Assembly: GCA_026981635.1 (NCBI GenBank)
Contig: JALSIF010000045.1
Coordinates: 1 to 5,248, forward strand
Source: a bacterium
GTDB lineage: Bacteria > 4484-113 > JALSIF01
DNA length: 5,248 nt
Direction: 5' to 3'
The notes under the pieces were generated by a model that saw only the letters and a program-made list of their open reading frames with translations, searched no databases and was not told the origin of the DNA. The translations under genes and the position numbers were made by a program. Below, piece after piece: positions 1 to 5,248 of this stretch; positions within the stretch are counted from its first letter, which is position 1; every line of letters begins with the position of its first letter.

Positions 1-650
1 ATCTGGGGCAGGGCGGTGACGGTGCGGGGGTTTATGGCGTGAAGCAGGATGACTGAGCCATTCTCCACCCGCCCCATCACTCGCCGCACGATCTCCTCCG
101 GCTCCACCTCCTGCTGCCAGTCCTGGGGGTCAACCGTCCACAGGACGGTGCGCATGCCCAGGGCGTGGGCCAGGTCAATCAGGCGGCGGTCGTAGGCTCC
201 GAAGGGAGGGCGGAACCATTGCACCTTGATCCCCATCCCGGCAAGGAGGTGGTTGGTCTCCTCCAACTCCTTCCTGCGCTCGTCGTAGGAAAGCTTGTTG
301 AGAGCCACGTGTTGAGTGGAGTGGCTTCCTATCACATGCCCATCTTGAACAATTCGTCTGATTAACTCCTGATTGTTAGTGGCCCTCTCTCCCAGGACAA
401 AGAAAGTCGCCCTAACTCCTTTTTGTTTCAGGATGTCCAGTATCCGAGGTGTGTGGACACTATCTGGACCGTCGTCAAAGGTAAGGGCGACGAACTTGGC
501 CTGGGGAGTGGAAAGGTCTAGCTTGATCAGGTCATAGTCGCCAGGAAGCAGCCAAAAGCGGGTGATTCCGCCAAGGACAGGCACCGCCAGCCCCAGCAGG
601 GCCAGGGCAAGCGCCAGCAGTACCAGCCATCTGCCCGAGCGCCACTTCAT
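1..650 (-). CDS. Polysaccharide deacetylase (CE4/NodB domain), membrane-anchored, 3' end outside window
   Basis: Predicted metal-dependent carbohydrate esterase that removes N-acetyl groups from an extracytoplasmic polysaccharide, probably peptidoglycan or a related glycan. The 216 visible residues begin MKWRSG, followed by a hydrophobic stretch at about residues 8-29 that reads as a signal anchor or uncleaved signal peptide. All five CE4 motifs are visible: TFDDGP at 57-62 (catalytic base and metal Asp), HSTQH at 110-114 (the two metal His), RPPFGAYD at 147-154, DPQDW at 174-178 and LLHA at 202-205 (catalytic His). The last lacks the Asp that often follows (LLHD), which is common in PdaA-like members. 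The start is the ATG read leftwards from 650; in-frame stops lie just upstream. The nearest SD-like sequence, AGGCGG, is only 2 nt from the ATG, so initiation is weak or leaderless. The gene is divergent from the c-di-GMP operon. The family is clear; the exact substrate is not. Confidence 0.93.
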   Translation of the reverse strand, partial: MKWRSGRWLVLLALALALLGLAVPVLGGITRFWLLPGDYDLIKLDLSTPQAKFVALTFDDGPDSVHTPRILDILKQKGVRATFFVLGERATNNQELIRRIVQDGHVIGSHSTQHVALNKLSYDERRKELEETNHLLAGMGIKVQWFRPPFGAYDRRLIDLAHALGMRTVLWTVDPQDWQQEVEPEEIVRRVMGRVENGSVILLHAINPRTVTALPQ

Positions 651-749
651 GACCGCCTAAGTATAGGTCAGCGTCTAGCGTGGCGGGCAGGAGCCGGACC
701 GAACAACGGTGGGGAGGGCCTATGGGTTATTATTTTTCGGTAGAGCCTG
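651..749. other. Divergent intergenic region between deacetylase and c-di-GMP operon
   Basis: This 99-bp stretch must hold the promoters of both divergent genes unless one is read from further inside a neighbour. On the minus strand TATACT (plus positions 660-665) resembles a -10 box and lies so close to the deacetylase ATG that its transcript would be almost leaderless; no TTGACA-like -35 is seen at the expected distance. On the plus strand TATTAT (728-733) sits in a short AT-rich tract before the cyclase start, also without a clear -35. TATAGGTC at 662-669 recalls TATAGGTT in the region before the thiolase. No terminator or RNA gene is visible. The promoter calls are guesses from sequence alone. 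Confidence 0.35.
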
Positions 750-2300
750 ATGGAGTATGTCAACGTCGATCTGCTCCGCGCCAACCTGGAGGAGCTGGTG
801 GTCCGCGCCCAGGCCAAGACCAGGCACTTCCTGCGCGGCCACAGCCACCTGGCCACCCAGCGGCTGCTTCGCTCCATCATTCTTGCCGCCCTGCGCTCCC
901 TGCGGGAGCTTGACATCGGCTATCTGTTTGACCGGCTGGTCAGGGCGGCGGAGGACAACGTCTCCCACCACATAGAGTTTCAGGAGGTAAGCGAGATTGG
1001 GGCGGTGGTGCTGGCCACCATCGCCGAGTTTCTGGAGGAGAAGCAGGAGCAGGCCACCCTCCAGTCCCTGCGGCCGGTGATAAACGCCCTCAACAACGAA
1101 CGCACCCGCTATGAGCTGCAGGTCAGATTCAACCGCATCACCCAGAAGATCCTCAGCCGGCAGGTGAGGGAGCTTACCCTGCTTGCCCGCATCAACCAGC
1201 TCACCATTGAGGACTTCCTGGAGGACCACCAGAGTGAGTGGGACCACCTGCTGGAGAATCTGCTGGAGATCCTGGGGGCCAGCGACGGGGTGATCTTCCT
1301 GCGCTCCCCCTTCTATACCGTCCTCACCATGGAGTTTTCCAACCTCTCCCGCAACCCCCAGCTTCTCCCCCAGGCGATGGGGGTGATGGAGAAGCTCAGC
1401 GGGAGGGCGGTAGAGGATCAGCTGGTTAAGGTGATTCGCCGACTCCACACCGAGGAACCGGTCTTCAATCCCAGTCTCACCAAGGAGCGGGTGCTTAGCC
1501 TCATTGAGCAGTACCACCCCGGCAGCGAAGATCTCAACGTGGGCCGCCCCCTCACCAACCTGGACCTGGAGCGGCCCAATCCTCTGCTGGCATTCTGCGA
1601 GGTGTCAAGCTACATCAACATCCTCATTGCCGGAGAGCACGTTGACGGGCTGATCCTGGTGGTCAAGGACCGGCCACCGCTGCTTACCGACGAGGACTAT
1701 GCCTTTGTGGAGACCCTGAAGAACAACCTCAAGCGGCTGGCGGAGAATGTGGTCTTCTACCACCAGCTCAAGTACCTCACCATCACCGACCCCCTGACCG
1801 AGGTCTACAACCGGCGCCACTTTGACGAGGTGCTCAGGGCCGAGGTGAACCGCGCCCTGCGCTACGACAGCCCGCTGAGCCTGGCCATGATTGACATTGA
1901 CCACTTCAAGCAGTTCAACGACACCTATGGCCACCTGGTGGGGGACCAGGTGCTGAGACACGTGGCCAAGCTTCTGCGGGGGAATCTTCGCGCCTCGGAG
2001 GTTATCGCCCGCTACGGGGGAGAGGAGTTTGCCATCCTCATGCCGGAGACCGCCCTGGACAGTGCCATGGTGGTGGGAGAGAAGATCCGCCGGGTGGTGG
2101 AGGAAACCCCGGTGATGGTGGAGGGGAAACCGCTGGGGGTGACCATTTCGGTGGGCATCTCCAGTCTGCCCGAGGTGGCGGAGGATGCCCAGGAGCTGGT
2201 GGACACCGCCGATCAGGCTCTCTATACCGCCAAGGAGCAAGGGAGAAACCGGGTGGTGAGCTTTCCGGAGGTGAGGGTGGAGGAGGAGGCCCATGGCTAG
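750..2300 (+). CDS. Diguanylate cyclase with N-terminal helical region, GAF-like segment and GGDEF domain
   Basis: Predicted cytosolic enzyme making c-di-GMP from two GTP; 516 residues with no membrane segment. Residues 1-160 are mostly amphipathic helix of unrecognised family, with a His-containing stretch near 31-75. Residues about 165-335 look like a GAF-type sensor (ending HVDGLILVVKDR and a helix at about 313-330), followed by a signalling helix into the GGDEF domain at about 340-506. That domain shows DPLTEVYNRR (347-356), the metal/nucleotide motif MIDIDHFKQFND (380-391, with D382 and N390) and the active site GGEEF (423-427), so catalysis looks intact. At the allosteric inhibitory site RxxD the sequence reads RASE (414-417). 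The ATG at 750 follows an in-frame TAG at 741 and is the first possible ATG, but has no recognisable Shine-Dalgarno. Its 3' end overlaps the next gene by 8 bp. GGDEF function is confident; GAF is moderate; the ligand is unknown. Confidence 0.93.
   Translation: MEYVNVDLLRANLEELVVRAQAKTRHFLRGHSHLATQRLLRSIILAALRSLRELDIGYLFDRLVRAAEDNVSHHIEFQEVSEIGAVVLATIAEFLEEKQEQATLQSLRPVINALNNERTRYELQVRFNRITQKILSRQVRELTLLARINQLTIEDFLEDHQSEWDHLLENLLEILGASDGVIFLRSPFYTVLTMEFSNLSRNPQLLPQAMGVMEKLSGRAVEDQLVKVIRRLHTEEPVFNPSLTKERVLSLIEQYHPGSEDLNVGRPLTNLDLERPNPLLAFCEVSSYINILIAGEHVDGLILVVKDRPPLLTDEDYAFVETLKNNLKRLAENVVFYHQLKYLTITDPLTEVYNRRHFDEVLRAEVNRALRYDSPLSLAMIDIDHFKQFNDTYGHLVGDQVLRHVAKLLRGNLRASEVIARYGGEEFAILMPETALDSAMVVGEKIRRVVEETPVMVEGKPLGVTISVGISSLPEVAEDAQELVDTADQALYTAKEQGRNRVVSFPEVRVEEEAHG
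2279..2289 (+). promoter_or_regulatory. Purine-rich ribosome binding site of the HD-GYP gene, inside the cyclase coding end
   Basis: GGAGGAGGAGG lies 3-9 nt before the ATG at 2293, within the last codons of the diguanylate cyclase (its Glu-rich C-terminus). It supports the 2293 start and suggests translational coupling of the two enzymes. Confidence 0.75.
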
Positions 2301-3549
2301 GAACAACCAGGAGGGGGCCTATCAGCAGTACTTTGTGGCCTACTTCTCGGGGCTCAACCCCTATCAGCTCTTCTCTGAGTTCATCACCGCCCTTAGCGCC
2401 ACCATCAACTTCATTGAGCGAAAAAGGCGCGATCATGCAAGGCATGTGGCTGCCCTCTCCTACCACCTCGGCCTCTACACCCGCCGCCTGGACCCCCAGG
2501 AGCTGAGGGAGGTCTTCTTTGCCGGCCTGCTCCACGACATCGGAGAGATTGGCATCTTTGACTACATCCTGGACAAGAAGGGCAAACTCTCCGAGGAGGA
2601 GCGCCGCCTGCTGGCCCAGCACTGTCGGGTGGGAGCGCGCATCGTCCAGCAGCTGCCCACCCTCAAGGATGCGGCCCGCTTTGTCCTTCACCACCACGAG
2701 CGGTGGGACGGGCTGGGCTACCCCGACCGACTAATCCACGACGCCACCCCGCTTGGGGCCCAGATCATCGCCCTGTGCGACGCCTTTGATGTGGTGCTTA
2801 ACCTCCGTTTCAGGGAGGAGGAGCCCGACCAAGCGCTGGCCCTTACCCTGGAGGAGCTTCGCCGCTTCGCCGGCCTGCAGTTCAACCCCTGGCTGGTTGA
2901 GCTGATGGAGAGGATGATCGCCGAGCAGGGGCTTGAGCGGCTGATCCAGATCCAGGAGGAGGATCAGCTCATCATTGAGATCCTCACCATTGAGCACCCC
3001 GAGTTTGGCTACTTCATGGAGCACTACCTGGAGATCCTGCTTGACTTCTTCAACATCGTGCTGGAGGCCAAGCACCGGGGGACCGCCGCCCACTGCCGGC
3101 GGGTGGCGGAGCTTTGCCGGGTGATGGGGGAGCACCTTGGCCTTCCCACCATCTCCATAGAGACGCTGATGATTGCCGGTCGGCTCCACGACATCGGCAA
3201 GATCGCCCTGCCCCACCGCCTGCTGGAGCCGGCGGCGCTGATGAGCACGGAGGAGATGGAGCAGTTTCGCCACCACCGTGAGTACACCATGCAGATCCTG
3301 CGCCACATCAGCGGCTTTGGCCCGGTGGTGAGACTGATTGAGGTCGACCCAGATGGGCGGGAGGGACTGGCCGTCTCCACCGATGGCAAACCCAACCTGG
3401 CCGGGATTCTGCGGGCGGCCAACCTGTGGGACGAGATCGTAAGCTACCCCCACCTCAATCGGCTGAGCCGCATCCTGGAAACCACCGTGCCTATCCCCGA
3501 GCGGCTCACCGAGCTTGAGGCGAGGGTGATTGACCGGGTGCTGGCCTGA
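2293..3549 (+). CDS. Tandem HD-GYP-type protein, predicted c-di-GMP phosphodiesterase
   Basis: Predicted soluble 418-residue protein with two HD-GYP-like domains, the family that hydrolyses c-di-GMP to pGpG/GMP at a di- or tri-metal centre. Domain 1 (about 36-210) has H48, H81-D82 (HDIGEIG), H110, HHE at 134-136 followed by WDGLGYP (138-144), and D163 in CDAFD. Its usual HDIGK lysine is replaced by E85, and the helix before H48 seems about three residues short. Domain 2 (about 240-418) has a canonical start (EAK..GTAAH, H267; RVAEL), H299-D300 with K303 (HDIGKIALP) and H328. The HHExxDGxGYP region has decayed to IEVDPDGREGL (349-359), and the later Asp is N377. Domain 1 therefore probably carries the activity, with domain 2 regulatory or supplying part of a shared site; this is inference. 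The gene overlaps the cyclase by 8 bp and has a strong SD, so synthase and hydrolase are made together. Confidence 0.9.
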   Translation: MARNNQEGAYQQYFVAYFSGLNPYQLFSEFITALSATINFIERKRRDHARHVAALSYHLGLYTRRLDPQELREVFFAGLLHDIGEIGIFDYILDKKGKLSEEERRLLAQHCRVGARIVQQLPTLKDAARFVLHHHERWDGLGYPDRLIHDATPLGAQIIALCDAFDVVLNLRFREEEPDQALALTLEELRRFAGLQFNPWLVELMERMIAEQGLERLIQIQEEDQLIIEILTIEHPEFGYFMEHYLEILLDFFNIVLEAKHRGTAAHCRRVAELCRVMGEHLGLPTISIETLMIAGRLHDIGKIALPHRLLEPAALMSTEEMEQFRHHREYTMQILRHISGFGPVVRLIEVDPDGREGLAVSTDGKPNLAGILRAANLWDEIVSYPHLNRLSRILETTVPIPERLTELEARVIDRVLA

Positions 3550-3551
3550 CC

Positions 3552-4478
3552 ATGGAGTTCATCACCCACAGCCGGACGGTCAGTTATCCCAGCCTGATTG
3601 AGGAGTTTGTCAGTCGGTTCAACCACGAGCGGATGATCTTTCCCCTCGCCCACGACGGAGTGGTGGAGGGGCACTTCCGCCTGGCCGAGGTGACCTGCTA
3701 CGCGGCAAGCCAGCTGAGGAGCGGAGCCCTGGTGCTTACCTCCCTGCTGGAAGGAGGCACTGCCCCCTGGCAGGAGGGGAATGTGGAGACATTGATCTCC
3801 CTTATGCTGCAAGGCTTTCGTGCCCGCAGCGAACTTCCCCGACCTGCCCAGCTCGCCGAGCCCTGGCACCGCACCTTCGCCTCCCTGGCCGGGATCATCT
3901 CCGAGTTTGGGGACCTGATGGTTAAAGCTCACTACTTCACCGCCCTCACTCTGCTCATCGCCTATGCCTGGGGGCGGCCGGAGCTGGACCAGCCCAGCCG
4001 GGAGGAGCTCAGCTGGATCGTGGAGAACATCGTCGCCGCCCACCGCCGCCTCTGCCACCCCATGCGTCCCATCTCCTTTTCCGCCCTGGCCCGTCCGGAG
4101 CAGTTCGTGGCCCGCTTTGACGCCCAAGTCATGGCTATCAACCTGCCTCCCAGATCGGGCTGGGTGGCAAGTGACCCCTACCTCGCCTATATTGAGTCGT
4201 TAGCCCAGCTGAAGCCACCTGACGAGCTAGCCCAACCCCTGGATGGGAAGCTGCTGGGATGGCCCCTCGGTGTCGAGGACTACCTGGAGCAGGTGATGTT
4301 GGTGCTTGAGCAGGCGGTCCACATCCCGGTCTGGGTGCTGATGGGCAGCGAGCGGGGGATGCTGGAGAAGCTTCGCCGCCAGGCCGAGCGGCTGGGACGC
4401 ACCGCCAGCCTCTACCACGTCGACAACCATCCCCCCATGCTGATGGTGCCCGAGCGGGCGGTGCTGGTGGTGAGCTAG
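3552..4478 (+). CDS. Uncharacterised 308-residue protein; C-terminal half possibly a degenerate D12-type methyltransferase fold
   Basis: I do not recognise this protein with confidence. It starts at an ATG 2 bp after the HD-GYP stop, has no strong SD of its own and is probably translated by coupling as the last gene of the operon. It has no signal peptide or convincing membrane helix; the hydrophobic run at 129-139 is short. Residues 185-290 have a layout reminiscent of D12-class/COG3392 adenine methylases: a strand ending in a PP motif (NLPPRSG, 197-203), then a Y..Y..E segment (DPYLAYIES, 208-216), a helix at about 241-257, a strand (VWVLMGSERG, 260-269) where that family has its SYN-like motif, and a helix plus strand at the end. 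The catalytic DPPY would be LPPR here, so methylation looks unlikely. A phage-like or restriction context is absent. Position suggests a c-di-GMP-linked effector, adaptor or sensor. The gene itself is secure; the fold reading is speculative. Confidence 0.8.
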   Translation: MEFITHSRTVSYPSLIEEFVSRFNHERMIFPLAHDGVVEGHFRLAEVTCYAASQLRSGALVLTSLLEGGTAPWQEGNVETLISLMLQGFRARSELPRPAQLAEPWHRTFASLAGIISEFGDLMVKAHYFTALTLLIAYAWGRPELDQPSREELSWIVENIVAAHRRLCHPMRPISFSALARPEQFVARFDAQVMAINLPPRSGWVASDPYLAYIESLAQLKPPDELAQPLDGKLLGWPLGVEDYLEQVMLVLEQAVHIPVWVLMGSERGMLEKLRRQAERLGRTASLYHVDNHPPMLMVPERAVLVVS

Positions 4479-4490
4479 GGGAAACGGGCA

Positions 4491-4521
4491 AACCTATAAT
4501 GCCAGCCAACCCCTATAGGTT
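4491..4521. repeat. 8-bp inverted repeat AACCTATA/TATAGGTT before the thiolase, with nested CCTATAGG palindrome
   Basis: AACCTATA (4491-4498) and TATAGGTT (4514-4521) are perfect inverted copies separated by 15 nt. The right arm also belongs to the perfect palindrome CCTATAGG (4512-4519). The arrangement straddles the start region of a putative promoter and ends 1 nt before the Shine-Dalgarno. It could be a repressor operator or an RNA hairpin limiting access to the ribosome binding site. A competing 6-bp pairing, TAGGGG (4476-4481) with CCCCTA (4510-4515), shares part of the right arm. Confidence 0.5.
4495..4500 (+). promoter_or_regulatory. Putative -10 box (TATAAT) for the thiolase gene
   Basis: This is an exact match to the bacterial sigma-70 type -10 consensus, 38 nt before the thiolase ATG, in an otherwise GC-rich region. 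The hexamer 17 bp upstream (GAGCTA, 4472-4477) does not resemble TTGACA, so the promoter would be weak or activator-dependent. A start near 4507 would place CCTATAGG just downstream of it, a usual repressor position. Confidence 0.4.
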
Positions 4522-4522
4522 A

Positions 4523-4530
4523 TAAGGAGG
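4523..4530 (+). promoter_or_regulatory. Strong ribosome binding site of the thiolase
   Basis: TAAGGAGG, close to a perfect anti-16S match, lies 7 nt before the ATG at 4538 and fixes the thiolase start. It follows the right arm of the inverted repeat almost directly. Confidence 0.88.
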
Positions 4531-4537
4531 CTAACCC

Positions 4538-5248
4538 ATGCCGGAGGCGGTGATTGTGGACGGCGTCAGGACGCCGGTGGGCAGGTGGGGAGGGGCGCTG
4601 GCCGAAGTGCGCCCCGACGACATGGCGGCGCTGGTCATCCGCAAGGTGGTGGAGCGCACCGGGGTTGAGCCCAGCCACATTGAGGATGTGCTGATGGGCA
4701 ACGCCAACGGGGCGGGGGAGGAGAACCGCAACGTGGCCCGCATGGCACTGCTTCTGGCCGATCTGCCCATTGGGGTGGCGGGACAGACCATCAACCGCCT
4801 CTGCGCCAGCGGCATGCAGGCAATAGTATCTGCCGCCCAGGCCATCGCAGTGGGCCAGGGGGAGGTGTTTATAGCCGGCGGAGTGGAGTCCATGACCCGG
4901 GCACCTTTCGTGGTGGCCAAGAACTCCCGCCCCTGGGGGAGAAACGCGGAGATGTATGACACCACCATCGGCTGGCGATTCGTAAACCCCAAGCTGGCAA
5001 AAAAGTTCTATCCCTACTCCATGGGTGAGACGGCGGAGAACGTGGCCGAGCGCTACCAGCTCCCCCGCGAGGAGCAGGACCGCTATGCCCTGATGAGCCA
5101 GCAGCGCTGGAAGGCGGCCCAGGAGAAGGGGATCTTTGGGGAGGAGATCGTGCCGGTGGAGGTCCCCCAGCGCAAGGGTGATCCGGTAGTGGTGGAGGTG
5201 GACGAGCACCCCCGGCCAGACACCACCCTGGAAAAACTGGCCAAGCTA
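4538..5248 (+). CDS. Thiolase (acetyl-CoA acetyltransferase / 3-oxoadipyl-CoA thiolase type), 3' end outside window
   Basis: Predicted cytosolic thiolase that cleaves a 3-oxoacyl-CoA with CoA to acetyl-CoA plus a shortened acyl-CoA, or runs the reverse condensation. The 237 visible residues are a little over half of the usual ~390-400. They show the N-terminal [15 protein letters not shown] (7-21), [14 protein letters not shown] (60-73), the nucleophilic cysteine C89 in NRLCASG (86-92), and [11 protein letters not shown] (114-124). The segment [11 protein letters not shown] and the late [13 protein letters not shown] resemble, from memory, the PcaF/PaaJ branch (3-oxoadipyl-CoA thiolase of protocatechuate or phenylacetate degradation). 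That signature is also common in thiolases annotated simply as acetyl-CoA acetyltransferases, so substrate is left open. The catalytic His and the second Cys lie beyond the window. It has its own RBS and likely promoter, 59 bp after the c-di-GMP operon, on the same strand. Confidence 0.95.
   Translation, partial: MPEAVIVDGVRTPVGRWGGALAEVRPDDMAALVIRKVVERTGVEPSHIEDVLMGNANGAGEENRNVARMALLLADLPIGVAGQTINRLCASGMQAIVSAAQAIAVGQGEVFIAGGVESMTRAPFVVAKNSRPWGRNAEMYDTTIGWRFVNPKLAKKFYPYSMGETAENVAERYQLPREEQDRYALMSQQRWKAAQEKGIFGEEIVPVEVPQRKGDPVVVEVDEHPRPDTTLEKLAKL

Noticed and set aside
165-365. Small plus-strand open frame of 66 codons inside the deacetylase
   Set aside because: It is antisense to the CE4 catalytic motifs, has no RBS and shows no sign of a real protein.
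757-975. Alternative ATG at 757 giving a 72-residue plus-strand frame
   Set aside because: It is out of frame with the GGDEF protein and its Trp/Pro/Arg-rich translation looks like a frame shadow.
720-4127. Long minus-strand open frames tiling the operon (720-1517, 1605-2306, 2038-2697, 2731-3453, 3444-4127)
   Set aside because: They mirror the plus-strand genes, have low-complexity Leu/Gly/Val/His or Pro/Ser-rich translations with no motif, and are expected from strong G/C third-position bias.
3552-4478. Active adenine DNA methyltransferase
   Set aside because: The DPPY-type catalytic motif is not intact and no SAM-binding FxGxG motif is visible, so no enzymatic call is made.
4476-4515. 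Rho-independent terminator after the operon
   Set aside because: TAGGGG/CCCCTA could pair but the stem is only 6 bp, the loop is 28 nt and no T-run follows.
4520-5209. Minus-strand open frame of 229 codons across the thiolase
   Set aside because: The plus strand there encodes an unmistakable thiolase with catalytic Cys and a strong RBS; the antisense translation has no recognisable domain.

Overview
The window is a GC-rich (roughly 60-65% by eye) bacterial chromosomal segment with tightly packed genes, strong purine-rich Shine-Dalgarno sites and heavy use of G/C-ending codons. Nothing in it fixes the phylum. A membrane-anchored PdaA-like polysaccharide deacetylase next to a thiolase and soluble c-di-GMP enzymes would suit a GC-rich Firmicute, a Chloroflexi/Deinococcus-type lineage or an uncultured relative. 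I see no phage, IS, CRISPR, rRNA or tRNA signature.

Layout. (1) Positions 1-650, minus strand: 5' part of a polysaccharide deacetylase (CE4/NodB fold) with an N-terminal membrane anchor; its 3' end lies outside the window. (2) 651-749: a 99-bp divergent intergenic region. (3) 750-4478, plus strand: a compact three-gene operon. It holds a diguanylate cyclase with a long N-terminal sensory region ending in a GAF-like segment, a protein with two HD-GYP-type domains overlapping it by 8 bp, and an unrecognised 308-residue protein starting 2 bp after the second stop. (4) 4479-4537: a short intergenic region with a TATAAT box, an 8-bp inverted repeat, the palindrome CCTATAGG and a strong ribosome binding site. 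(5) 4538-5248, plus strand: 5' part of a thiolase most like the 3-oxoadipyl-CoA/acetyl-CoA thiolases; its 3' end lies outside the window.

How the genes may work together. The operon couples a predicted c-di-GMP synthase (GGEEF) to a predicted c-di-GMP phosphodiesterase (tandem HD-GYP), so it looks like a self-contained second-messenger module whose input is sensed by the cyclase's N-terminal region. The two HD domains have decayed in complementary ways. The third protein, translationally linked to them, has a C-terminal half that looks to me like a D12-type adenine methyltransferase fold without its catalytic motif, which is a tentative reading. It is the least explained part of the window. 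The thiolase appears to be a separate transcription unit with its own putative promoter/operator, and nothing in the sequence ties it functionally to the c-di-GMP operon.
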